DNA of 64,000 nucleotides from Mauremys mutica (Eukaryota > Chordata > Testudines > Geoemydidae). A model generated the notes under the pieces. That model was given only the letters and a program-made list of their open reading frames with translations. It searched no databases and was not told the origin of the DNA. This document shows positions 52,051 to 62,401 of this stretch, piece by piece. Location of the stretch: contig NC_059075.1 in the NCBI RefSeq assembly GCF_020497125.1, positions 64,313,321-64,377,320 on the forward strand. Reading direction: 5' to 3'. Numbering within the stretch: the stretch's first letter is position 1; every line of letters starts with the position of its first letter. A program made the translations under genes and the position numbers.

Positions 52051-54363
52051 ATGAAATTGCTCTATGCATTGACTTAGTCTTCCTTATGGGATTAATTGCA
52101 AGTTCTTGCACTGATACTATCTACTTCTAGGAGCCAGTAGACTAGCTCCTTACTTAGATCTTCTTTACCTCTTTCTCTTATACCAGGGGACATCCATCTA
52201 GACATGGGCGCTGATTGAGGCTGCTCTGTAGAAAGAGTTTTGTTTTTTTAAAATGCACAAAATTAGTGGATTTATTAGATATTAATGAATCAAGCATTGG
52301 TTGTTTTTTCATCCATGCAGATTTCTTCTCTCCTACCTTTTGCAGCTTGACAGACTGTTCTAATTCAGTGTGTGTGTAGGTGGAATAAGTAGACTTAGTA
52401 CATTGGGTGTGGGTTGCTTAACAGAGAGAGCCTTTTCTATGGGAACAAATGCAATGTTTAAACAAAATCCCCTTGTAGATTGCAATTCTGCATGTGTAAA
52501 CATAGTGTACTAGCCTGTTCACTGTTGGAGGTCAAGTGAGAATGTAAACCTACTTGCCATTTGGCCATATTTTAAACATTACCCATTTGAATATACCAGA
52601 CACTGGATGCCATTGAGATGTACTGACAGGGTGCATGTGGGAAATGTTCTCTTTTGCCTTCCAGTACTATTCCTGGCTTTATAAGCACTCAGTATTACAC
52701 CTGCTGTCTGGTGTGATCTGCATAGGGACAGCATTTCAGTTTTGTAGCAGTGTGTTTGTTTCTATAGCTGTGGTTATATAAGGAGAGATGCAAATCTACT
52801 GTAGCTCTGGTATGTTGCAATTTAGCTGCAATTCCACATTTTTATTTATTCAGCACAGTTCTATTTCAGGCTGGACTGAACAAGTAAAACTGTTCTGAGA
52901 GAACTTGGCTCTGAGGAAAATGTATCTCAAGTCTACCAAGATGCTACAAAATAATAAACAAACAAATGAAAGCCTACAGTGGCACATAGTATTTTGAATG
53001 GCTATGCAGGGGTAAATATGTTTACTAGCATGGCATTTGATAACTAGAGACTAGTAGAAACACAGTTATATGACAGCAGGTAAAGGGTAACTTTGAAATC
53101 TGAACCTAAAGACTCTGTTAAAAATATCTGTTCATCCCTATGATGATGTTGAAATGTGAAATTAAAGTTAGCTAACCAGATTTCTGGGTGGCTGATCTTT
53201 ATTTATTGACTTTAATTGGATGAAGCCTTTAGTTATAGTACACTAAGATTAATAAAATGGCTGACACACAAAAACAAGTGTTTCCTAAGCCACACAGAAT
53301 GCACCTTTTTACAAATGTCTCTGCCTGTTAGCTGGTGTAATTCTACCAGTCACTGGTCCACAAAATGTCTCCTGCTTTTAAAATAAATATTGTGGGGATT
53401 ACGTCCATAAATATCTTTTGTTTCCTTTCAGTATTTGTCTACAACAGGAGAACTTGATATTATGACAATGTTCTAGCCCCAGGATAGTGTCTTCTAAGCA
53501 AAGCTTTATAATTTACTGATTACTGCAGTCAGTTAAAAGCTAGAACATTTTCCCATGCACTCTTTTCCCTAACATGCCAACACAAACTGTAGTCTCCTCC
53601 AATGTACACTTTTGAAGTTTATTAAATTTGTCAGAGATTAGGAAGCAGTGTCTGTATTGCCAGCTTTGTTTTGTATGAGTAGCGTGTTTTTTGTAAATTT
53701 TCCATTTGGGTTCAGCTGCTTCATTCACCCGCATTCTTTCCTGTGTCAGTTGTTGGGAGACATACAAAATTCTAATCCCCAGCTGTCCAAAAAAAAAAAA
53801 ATTCTTTCTCAAACAGGGGATTCCATCAACAGCTGAGCCTGGAAAATCCCAGCTCCTTAAGTCTGGGAGAAGGCATATATTTTTATAAAATGTAATTGCA
53901 TATTTTTAAAAACCTTTCCATGTTCGCCAGCTTCTCAAAGTGTATTATTTTCCCCTTGTAGCTTAGATTTGATACAAATAGGTTTTTTGTGTGCGTTTTA
54001 CCCTTTTTTGTTCTGATTTACATTTGGTGATGTACTGTACAGGAACAGTCTCAGCCTTTGTAATTACTGTATAAATGCTTTATTATAAAAAGTATATTAC
54101 TTTTATTTTAACAAATGAGCAGACACTGCCTTTCTGTGTTTGCTGCTTAGGGCACCTTTTACAAGACTGTTACATATTAAAATAGTGTACATATCTATAT
54201 AAAATATTTACCTTTTTTTGCTGTACAGTTGATAGACCAGACTGAATTTATTTTTTGTGCTCTTTTTATAAAATATTAATACACTAAAGGAAATCTTGCT
54301 GATGTGATGTAATGTACCCATGTAACTTATTTACTTAATGTCCCTCTGTATCTTTTTAAACCT

Positions 54364-54369
54364 TTTATT
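54364..54369 (-). terminator. Minus-strand AATAAA behind the unassigned frame
   Basis: TTTATT on the plus strand is AATAAA on the minus strand. It lies about 155 nt downstream of the stop codon at 54526-54524, a reasonable terminal-exon distance. It shares bases with the plus-strand ATTAAA. Confidence 0.35.
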
Positions 54370-54372
54370 AAA
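54367..54372 (+). terminator. MIDEAS: Candidate MIDEAS poly(A) signal (ATTAAA)
   Basis: ATTAAA is followed by AATAAGG and, 27-48 nt on, a GT-rich element (TCTGTTGTTTTGGTTG). It sits at the end of a repeat-poor UTR-like stretch. It overlaps a minus-strand AATAAA. Confidence 0.45.
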
Positions 54373-54523
54373 TAAGGTTTAAAAATAAGCTTTATAGCTG
54401 AAGTTTCTGTTGTTTTGGTTGACTTTTATAAGATAGACGGTGGAAAGGGCTGTATCTCAGCTGTTATGGTGTCTGAAGCATTCTTAAATGTGGCCCATGT
54501 AACACAAAGACAACAGTTCTGGT

Positions 54524-54868
54524 TCATGTTACTGGTCTCCTTTTGCCTTGTATGATCCGTGATCCAAAAACGTACAGTAGCTCCTGCGAGTCCCAGTCAC
54601 CCCGAGGAATCCTCAAGAGCTTGTCTCCATTTTTCTCTATATACCCTTTTCCCAAGACAACATATTGACCTGCAGCAACTTCGGCACATCCAGGAAAGCA
54701 ACTAACAGTGAGAAATGTGTCTGCAGTACTGCTTCTGAAGCAGCCAGAAGGCTTGCAGTAAAACAATTCAAAATGCAGTTCTTCAGGACAGACTGACCAC
54801 CCTCCCAGAATGGGAGAGAAGGACCAAATCGGTTTCAGATTCTCTGTCTGGTTAACACCGGACTGATC
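54524..54868 (-). CDS. Unassigned cysteine-containing terminal-exon candidate
   Basis: On the minus strand, 114 codons are open from just after an AG (AACTCCTAG|GATCAG, exon start 54868) to TGA (54526-54524). I do not recognise the gene. The protein has five Cys (in SVCPEE, FYCKPSGC, SCFPGC). It also has a patch SCFPGCAEVAAGQYVVLGKG followed by GDKLLRIPRGDWDSQ, which recalls the C-terminal part of netrin-like (NTR/C345C) domains, where a Cys-rich turn precedes a 'GxxYLvxGk' strand. That likeness is by eye only. Codons are gene-like (many CTG, GAG, CAG, GAC, AAG) and there is no repeat signature. There is no ATG in the frame, so earlier exons would be needed. It lies tail-to-tail with MIDEAS and downstream of DNAL1. 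Alternatives: a decayed exon or a chance frame. Confidence 0.35.
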   Translation of the reverse strand, partial: DQSGVNQTENLKPIWSFSPILGGWSVCPEELHFELFYCKPSGCFRSSTADTFLTVSCFPGCAEVAAGQYVVLGKGYIEKNGDKLLRIPRGDWDSQELLYVFGSRIIQGKRRPVT

Positions 54869-55588
54869 CTAGGAGTTTGCTGTTCTTTCCCACCCTTTTC
54901 AGAGATGCCAATTGTGGTACTCTAAATTATAGGCTTTCAGGTTATGTATGCAAACTAGAAAGCCTAGTGCACACAGTTACAGAAGCCCATGGAAAGTGGT
55001 TCCAGGTCAACTCCCAAGATGTAAATAAGTGATAGGATTCTACTTCTGGCATTACAAGCTCCTAAAACCACAGCTACATGCCAAGTGCTAGGGGAGATGA
55101 AATGGTGGTGGTGGCTTGACTCCATTTCAGTGACAAGTGACTGAAGTATGAAATCCAGGAAAGATCAGTAAATTGGTAGTATTGGAAAAAACATGCTAGA
55201 ATAACGTCCTCCAACAGTCCTAGAACTAGCAGTAACACATCTCCCATGTTTGGTGCTTGAGTGCACAGGATGCAGAAATACCCAGTTATTCCAGCTGCAA
55301 ACTACATATTGCTCCATAATTTGCTTGTTTACATTAGTGTCAGGTTTGGGTTTGTTTTTTTTAACTCTTCCATTTTGGCAAATAACCACATGGAAATAAA
55401 CACATGTTCTTTAATCCAGAAATTACATCATTATGTTTCTTTGAAGGAGTTTGAACTTTTTAAATGATGAACCAGCACAGCTTTGCCTGTAGCTGGTGGT
55501 GTCTTAGCTGTGATGCCTAATAAATATAATTCCTGTGGCTTTAAAAAATAGTCTTTAGATACTGTAGTTAGTTAGGTGTTTTATATAG

Positions 55589-55710
55589 TAGGGTGACCAG
55601 ATGTCCTGATTTTATAGGGACAGTCCTGATTTTTGGGTCCTTTTCTTATATAGGCTTCTATTACCCCCGCCCCCGTCCTGATTTTTCACACGTGCTGTCT
55701 GGTCACCCTA
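55589..55710. mobile_element. Short MITE with TAGGGTGACCAGA ends
   Basis: TAGGGTGACCAGATGTCCTG at the left pairs with CTGTCTGGTCACCCTA at the right. The interior has CCTGATTTT repeated four times, twice after GTCCTG. TA borders both ends. It is 122 bp, non-coding, superfamily not assigned. Confidence 0.75.
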
Positions 55711-56269
55711 TTCTATAGTGCTCATTGCCATTGCATCTAAGTGCCTGGATTCTATTTAAAATCAACAAAGTAACCAAAACAAGTGCATCACTAAAATTGG
55801 CCACGCTGTGTTAGAAGAAGCGCCAATGTAGATGGGATCTAAATGAGGGAAGCTTCTAATCAAGGGCAGTGGTTATAGAAGCACAGGTGGTATTTTGTTT
55901 AACTGTTTTAGAGGGAACAGAATTGCTATTGATCGCAAAACAAAGTGCTTACTTAAACACTGTGGCTTTTTAAACAATATACTCAAAGTCTGCGGGACAT
56001 TTGTCAAAATTGGACCTACATTGGAATGGGTCCAGTGTCAGCCTTGAAAAGTAGACTGTGTAGCCCTGAAATGGTTAAACTATGCAGATTTTTTATTTTG
56101 CTAAGTTTGGACCATTACAAAGGGTCATAGAGATCAATTTTTGAAGTCTCAAAATGGGAGCCACTTCCTTTAAGAAAAGGAAGCAACTGGTTAAAATCAA
56201 CCATTCCCACTCTTTTCCCCACCTAATTTGTGTATTTTTCCATACTTAGGCTGGTTACTAAGGCCAGGG

Positions 56270-56480
56270 CTGTCCTTAAAAATGTTGTCAAGCTAGTAAT
56301 ATTGGTTAATGACATTTTTATACCATCAACCCATAGTTTAGGAAGAGTTATACTGGCAAAAACATGCTTTTGCTAGTAGAGCTTAGTTCATTCCAGGAAC
56401 TGGTATAAGTTGTGTCTTCAGAAGGACACTTTATTGCCATAGCTAGCCTAGCCAACCTTTTCTAATGTAGACAAGACCTT
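56270..56480. repeat. MITE-like repeat (weak)
   Basis: AGGGCTGTCCTTAAAAATGT at the left and CTAATGTAGACAAGACCTTG at the right resemble the 'gtcta' MITE ends at 41800, with TTATACTGGCAAAAACATGC inside. The boundaries are uncertain. Confidence 0.4.
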
Positions 56481-56876
56481 GGAAGGAAATTTGAGGTAAT
56501 GGATAAGTATGAAGTTTGGCTTTGCAAGAGCCACTAAGGCAGTATTAACTTAAAGAAATACACCAAGGCTCTGTAAGCTTTCCAGACCATTTTACAATTG
56601 TTTCAGAATATTAAACAGAGGATTTTTCTGTGAGAGGGGAAGTGGTGATGGGCTAGTGGGACTGGGCCCAAGTCACATTTTCTATTACAAAAGGTAAAGG
56701 GATAAGGAGGATTAAGAGTAAAACCATTTCACTAAAGCCTTATGCTGTAAAGCTAGGACAGGGCTGTGAGCAAAAATGGCAGATAAGATATAAGGTTCTA
56801 TACACTGTCCTTAAGCCAAACTATTGCTCATTATCACACACAACAGGGAGGCACTTTTTTTCTTTATAAAATAACA

Positions 56877-56882
56877 TTTATT
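56877..56882 (-). terminator. DNAL1: Distal minus-strand AATAAA, candidate DNAL1 end
   Basis: TTTATT on the plus strand is AATAAA on the minus strand, in an AT-rich context. It is one of several candidates and is listed because repeat-poor sequence stops being distinctive beyond it. Confidence 0.25.
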
Positions 56883-57064
56883 ACTATTTATAAACACACT
56901 TCACAAAGTAATATTTAGAATTTATGCCTAAATAACTTAATACACAGCAAGTTTAACACTTTGGTCATGCTACAAAATTACTTGTATATAAAAGATTACC
57001 AACAAACTAGGTGTTAAAACTGCTCTCCCACTTGGAGTTTGTTCTAGAAGTGGAGACTTCTCAT

Positions 57065-57225
57065 GTCTGCACTGCAGCTGGATGCATGCTTCCCAGTGCA
57101 ACCTAGGCAGCAGTGCTATCTTAGCTCATGCTAGCATGCTAAAAATAGCAGTGTGGCTGTGCTGGCATGTGCAGCAGCTTGGGCTAGTCACGAGTACCCC
57201 TCATGTAACCTGAGTGAGCCACATG
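57065..57225. repeat. MITE fragment related to 41559-41792
   Basis: TGTCTGCACTGCAGCTGGAT, ATGCTAAAAATAGCAGTGTGG and GCAGCTTGGGCTAGTCACG follow the same order as TCTACATTGCAGCTGG, CAAAATAGCAGTCTGG and CTGCAGCTTGGGCTTTTAAG in the element at 41559. Confidence 0.55.
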
Positions 57226-60200
57226 CAGACTGAGCACTGCTAGCTTTAAGGTCCCTTCTCATATTCTAGCAACAGTTTTCAGCGTAATTACTGAATGCAT
57301 CAGCTGCTTGGAGACTGACAATATGTTGGCAAGCATGGAAACACTCATCCGTTTACTGACACTCCGCTTACCTGTAGCAAATTTCTATAAGAAGAAAAAA
57401 GTGGGGGGAGGTGTGGGGAGAGCCCACCACGCTATGTTTGTGGGGGAGAGCAGGCATCCACATGGCTTGAGGATTTTACATGGGTGCTCCTTTCACCCAT
57501 CATCAACTCACTAGGTGCTAGGTATCATAACAGATGTGGTGAGACATGGAAGAGCAGAGAGTAAGGAAATCCTTTCAACACCCTGCTCTGCTAGGCCCAG
57601 ATCCTGAAAGGTACTTAGGCTCCTAAATGGTAGGCCCTACTCCTTACAGCTACATCTCTGCCATACTCTCCACCAACATCCAGTGCATAATTTTTAAAGT
57701 GCAAATCTTCTTTTAAAAAAATCAACCCCCTTCACTTTATTTTGCAAATGTAAAGTTTGATTTGTTCATAAGCGTAAGCATATACATTAGGCAAGGCAAG
57801 ACTTTAGCTGGGCTTTCCTGCCAACAGTTAAGGGAAAAAAAATAATCAGATTTTGGGAAAAGCTTTTTCTGCTGTCAGAAAAGGAAACCCATTTGGTGCA
57901 TTCCTTAGCAAATGCTCTCAAATAAGTCTGACATTTCAATTCTTGTCAGAAAGGATGTTAATCCCCCTCCTGTCCCCACTCCAGCTAAATTACCATTTCA
58001 CATTTATTACAGGATACATTTTGTGTTATAAAATGTACTTTAATGTCAATGAGCTTGGATGCCTAACCCCATCAACAGTGAATTTTCATTGTATTCACAA
58101 GCAGCACAATTCTACCAATTCCTTAATGGTTGTAAGAGCTGCTCTTGGACTTTGCTGTACAGATACTGTTAATATTTAAGACAGAGGCGGCAGGAATTGC
58201 ACTTTGTTCTGTAACCATCACCCTGGATTATCCTGCAAATCTTTTCACTGTATCACTGTTTTGTGCTAATCCTCTCTCCTGCACCTTTCTAGTCTGTTCG
58301 CTAATGTTGCCGTTGCCTTGGGAAATTCTGCCTGTGTACTTGCACACTACAACGAAGCTACATGGAGCTAAATGAACCAGCAGGACTGTGGGTAGCATTG
58401 GAAAGCGTTTTTCATACCTGCCCTTCATCCACAAAAAAGGATGTTAAGAGGCTCTAGCTAGTTTAATGCCACTGGTGAATGCTTAACTAAAATGACAAAG
58501 CCAAATGGCTACATCTGTGCCCACTGTTCTGAGGATGGCCATACTCACAGGCTACATGATAGCATATTCTTCTCAAATGTGTAGTAGAGCTATTGTCAAC
58601 TGTTTGGAGTTGCTTTTTCCCCCTCCTTCCCACCTATTGCCAGAGCATACACTCTTGGTAGAAGGAGAAGGAAAGCAGAGGGCAATAGCATTACATGAAT
58701 ACACCAGAGGCAGCCTCAAAGCTCAGTGTGCCTGAGGGCACACTTCTCTGACAGAGTCAGTTTTGCTAGCTGTGCTCTGGTCATGGCTCTGCAGCAAACA
58801 ACCCAAACTGGAAGTGCTATGCAGCGCTCTAAAGGAATTACAGAAACTACAGTTAACCACCTCCTCCTACTAGCACTGAAGCTACACATGTGCAAACAGC
58901 TTCAGAATGTGTTACTTTAGGAAACCTGGACACCAAGACTTTTGAAGGGAATTCATTTCAGCAACTAGGAGTGAATCAATTCTAAAATAGGTCCCCACTG
59001 ACTGATGCTTTCCTTAAGAGATTACTTCGAAAATCCTCCTCAACCCTCCACAGGAGTCTGTAAAATATGTGAAGAGGACTGTTCCTACTTGGCAATTCCA
59101 TTTGCTAGCAGTATTTAGTCAGGTTTCATACTCACCCAGGCTTTTGCTTGCACCGAGAAATGCTAATATTTTAACTATAGTATTCAAGGACACAAATCTA
59201 GCCTGCTGTTCTTGTACACAGGAGTTGATGGCAGCAGAGGCTGAGTATATCATCAATGTAGGGTTTAGAAATAATGTGTAAAGCCACCTCCTGTCCAAAG
59301 AATTGTTAATTACTAACTCTCAATGAATTTAGTGCTGAAAAGGATAAAAATGACTAGCCTGGTAACAACAGTTAGCTGTCTACAAATTTCCCAACTTTAC
59401 CCATCTCCCAACAGTATTGTCTATGGCCAGTACTGTCTTGTCCTGATCACCAGTAGAGCCTGCAAGCCTAGAAAATTACTTTTGAATGCCAATTTGGCTA
59501 TAAGATGACCAACAGGCCCACTGAGAATAGAGTCAGACTGCATTCAAGGCAGCACATCAGGCTGTCTGGAAAAGTTTTATCTTAGGTGAAGAATGTCAAA
59601 GGCAGAGGACTCTCTGCATCTGTTCATTAAAAAGGAAGAAAAGACCCTAAAATTAGATTTGAGTCTTACCTGCAATGACCGGGCAATTAAAATATATGGC
59701 ATACATATTCCTGTGGGAATGTACAGAGTAGCTTTAAAGAAGTTAATAGCATTGAATTGCTTTGCCTGTAGTCTTCTACTTCACACTGGTCACTTAGAAA
59801 TTGAGTGTCAGAGCTGGAATTGTACCAGAGTTTGCCTACCATAACAGGAGCTGAATACTGCCCTTGCCTGGGGCTAACTACATCACCACTTTCCTATCTT
59901 TGAGGCTGGATTCCAAAAATCCAACCACAGCTTCAGCTTTAGGAACACAAGACAAATTACGAGTGAGGTTTTGCTTCTCTCCCACACTCATTCTGCTCCT
60001 CACACAGGAATATGCTCATTGCTGCTGTTTTAATTTGATTAAACTGAATTGGTACCAGAAATAGGAAAGTAAACCAGAACTTTAGCAATCTGAGCTGATA
60101 AAAGGCCTGTTTAGATCATTTTATGCATTTTCTAGGGGTCAGTGGTGCTTTCTCCAATCATCATTTCATGCATTTCATTTTAAAAAGATTTACTTGTCAC

Positions 60201-60904
60201 ATCTGGGGACTTCACTAAGATGTCACCATGTGGCAAACCAATTTAGCTCTTTATCAGTATTTATTTTCCAATTCCTACTTCCAAGCTCTTTTGTCCTTTC
60301 CCCAGCAGCTACCTAAACCTTTCAGTCAGCTGCCTACATCTGTGCTTTAGAAACAAATGAATACCCCCCAATCAAAGCTTATAAAAATACCCTCAAGTCC
60401 AGGTCTTTTGTACATTTGTTTGTTTCTGAACAGCTATCAACCTCCTTAGTTTAGTAGAATATTCCAGAGCTGTGAAGGACTACATTAATCAGTCAGCTAA
60501 AAAGAAAGTCATGCTCAGGCTAGTACCACACGCCAGCTATTGGCTAGTAAAAGTCTATGTATTCAAATCTAAAGTGCCTAATTTCTTATAACAATGTAAA
60601 GAAAAAAAACAATAAGTACTTAAATTCCACCAAAAAACTATGCAAAGAGTTTCCATTGCTTCATTTAAAAACAAATATATCAAAAGGTAGTCGTGGCCTT
60701 CTCAGTAATGAAGTTTTGAGTTCCAGGGCAGTTCAAGATAATCAGTTATAGGTCCACTGCTAATGACAGGAGATCATTAGACCATTCACTGCCTTTTCTA
60801 ACATGAGCCCATGACAACTACTGGGACTACTGAGCTACAGATAACTGGCAGAGTGCTGAAGGGCAGAAAAGACAGCCTCACATGTTCTTGAAGTGTTATG
60901 GGGT

Positions 60905-61880
60905 AGTGATTCTTCTTTGAGTAAATGCAGACGCGTGTATTCCACTTCGGTGTGTGTGTGCCTAGCATGCTGGACCAGAGACTTCTGCCTAGCAGTACCT
61001 GTAGAGAGGCAGTGCATGCGCCTTGTGCCTCCCCTGACTATATGAGGTGACGCCGCCCCAACCCCCCTCAGTTGCTTCTCACTGTCTGTGTTTTTCCCTA
61101 AGTTGCAGTTCTTCTGGGGAAGAGTGCATCTCCATTCTCTGGACGTCAGGTGATGTCTAGCCTTCTATCTCGACAGGACCACCGGTTCATGCTTCACCTC
61201 GCCTGTTCATGTCACATGCAGCCTTCATGAAGGGGCAACTGGTCTCTACACAGACCATCTCTAGATGGATAGCATGCTGTATCAAGACTGAGTATGAGAT
61301 AGCTTCACTTCCTCTGTGGAAACAGGCTCACTCCATGAAGGTGCAAGTGCTGTCCATAGCGTTCCTCAGTGACATTTCCATAGTGGACATTTGCAGGGTG
61401 GCCACGTGGTTGTCCATACATACATTTATGGACCATTATGTTACTGCGGCATCTTCCAAAGGGAACAAAGGCCTCAGAAGGGCGGAAGATTTAAAAACAA
61501 TCCCTACTGCAGTAGACTCCAAGCCTCGGTTCCAGATTGGGGTGCTTGCTTAGAAGTCACTAAAGCAGAATACATGTCTGCATCCATTTGAAGAAGAAGA
61601 AATGGTTACTCACTGTGATTGTGGTTCTTCAAGGTGTGATGCAGGCGTGTATTCTACGACCCACCCTCTATTCCCTCTGCATCAGAGTCTCCTCTCATAG
61701 GCTTTTGGTGCGAAGGAACTGAGGGTGGTCAGGGTGGCTCCGCCTTTCATAGCATGGGGAGCGCCTACAGCCACAAGATGCAAATGCTGCCTCTCTACGG
61801 GTACTGCTAGGCAAAAGGCTCCATGCTGAGTGTGCACACACATCTGCATCACCTCTCGAAGAACCAGTTACAGTTAGTAA
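60905..61880 (+). mobile_element. DIRS-like retrotransposon remnant with inverted ends
   Basis: CCTAGCAGTACCTGTAGAGAG (about 60990-61010, left) recurs inverted at about 61790-61810, with CTCTCTACGGGTACTGCTAG on the plus strand. The match extends outward through GTGTGTG...AGCATG. A third piece, TTCTTCAAGGTGTGATGCAG (about 61627), repeats the outermost left end (GATTCTTCTTTGAGTAAATGCAG). Inverted terminal repeats plus an internal segment complementary to the ends are characteristic of DIRS elements. The interior retains only a tyrosine-recombinase tail. The reverse transcriptase is deleted. Confidence 0.7.
61148..61553 (+). pseudogene. DIRS tyrosine recombinase C-terminal relic
   Basis: The open frame 61209-61553 reads QTISRWIACCIKTEYE, then HSMKVQVLSIAFLSDISIVD, ICRVATWLSIHTFMDHY. 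The 'H..(R/K)' pair, the '(D/E)ICRAATW' block and a terminal Tyr after 'TF...HY' are the landmarks of the recombinase found in DIRS/Ngaro elements. The second catalytic Arg reads Lys here, suggesting inactivity. Only the last ~120 residues remain. It integrated in, or downstream of, the DNAL1 3' UTR in the opposite orientation. Confidence 0.7.
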
Positions 61881-62354
61881 CTGTTTCTACCTGTGAGGGT
61901 ATTAAAAAATAACAAAGCCTAGCCTGCAAAGAGTGTGTAAAACAAAATACTGTTGTTCTGGTCTCCATGTTTCAAATGATTTAAAAAAAAATGTTCAGCT
62001 GCACAGTTAACAAGAAAAACAGTTCTATCATAATCAGAAAGACAGATCTACAATCATCACTAATCAGGATAAAAATCAGTATGTGGTTTTAGTTAAAGTC
62101 TCTCATTAAATTAATCAGACAGACAATCTCACTTTCAATAGTCCTCACAGAAGAGCACATGAAATGTATGAAGTTAGTGTGCCCATGTTTTGGTAATTAA
62201 CTCTTTGGGTGAGGAAAAGAGAGTATGGAGATGAGTTAGTTAAAAAAAATTGTCCATAGATTTTCTTTGAAACAAACATTTATACAAAAGCTTTGTGTGC
62301 TGAATTGCTCTGAAGAAACTTAAATAATATAATACCACACAAGAAAGAGTTGTG

Positions 62355-62401
62355 TTAGTTTTCTCCTTCTTCACCTTCTTCTTGTTTAATAACTGGGACA
62401 C
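62355..62401 (-). CDS. DNAL1: DNAL1 terminal coding exon (axonemal dynein light chain 1)
   Basis: On the minus strand, TGTGTTTTAG|GTGTCCCAG starts an exon whose second frame reads (G)VPVIKQEEGEEGEN and stops at TAA (62357-62355). The known vertebrate DNAL1 C-terminus has the same shape: DGTPVIK followed by a Glu-rich end. The first codon is split 1+2, so the previous exon must end in the G of Gly. DNAL1 is an LRR protein that binds the outer-arm dynein gamma heavy chain in motile cilia and is about 190 residues long. Only the last 15 codons or so are in the window. The preceding exons lie beyond the right edge. Synteny (convergent with MIDEAS) supports the call, which otherwise rests on a short peptide. 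Confidence 0.75.

Larger units (their letters stand above)
46643..54390 (+). other. MIDEAS: Probable MIDEAS 3' UTR with many insertions
   Basis: This is the region from the stop codon to the strongest plus-strand poly(A) candidate (ATTAAA at 54367-54372 with a GT-rich stretch TCTGTTGTTTTGGTTG about 30 nt on). It contains a Penelope-like composite (47995-49435), a hAT MITE (49800-50117), a LINE fragment (51130-51640) and unique AT-rich sequence. The last ~2 kb (52.2-54.4 kb) is repeat-poor, T-rich and UTR-like. Earlier AATAAA hexamers (for example near 51083 and 53380) could give shorter isoforms. The end is inferred, not shown. Confidence 0.45.
56883..62354 (-). other. DNAL1: Possible DNAL1 3' UTR / downstream region
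   Basis: This is the region after the DNAL1 stop on the minus strand. It holds no second gene I recognise. AATAAA hexamers on the minus strand occur at 60262-60275, 58005-58011, 57732-57738 and 56877-56882, any of which could end the transcript. A DIRS-like insertion (60905-61880) lies within it. Apart from that and a MITE fragment near 57065-57225 it is repeat-poor. How far the UTR extends cannot be read from sequence alone. Confidence 0.35.
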
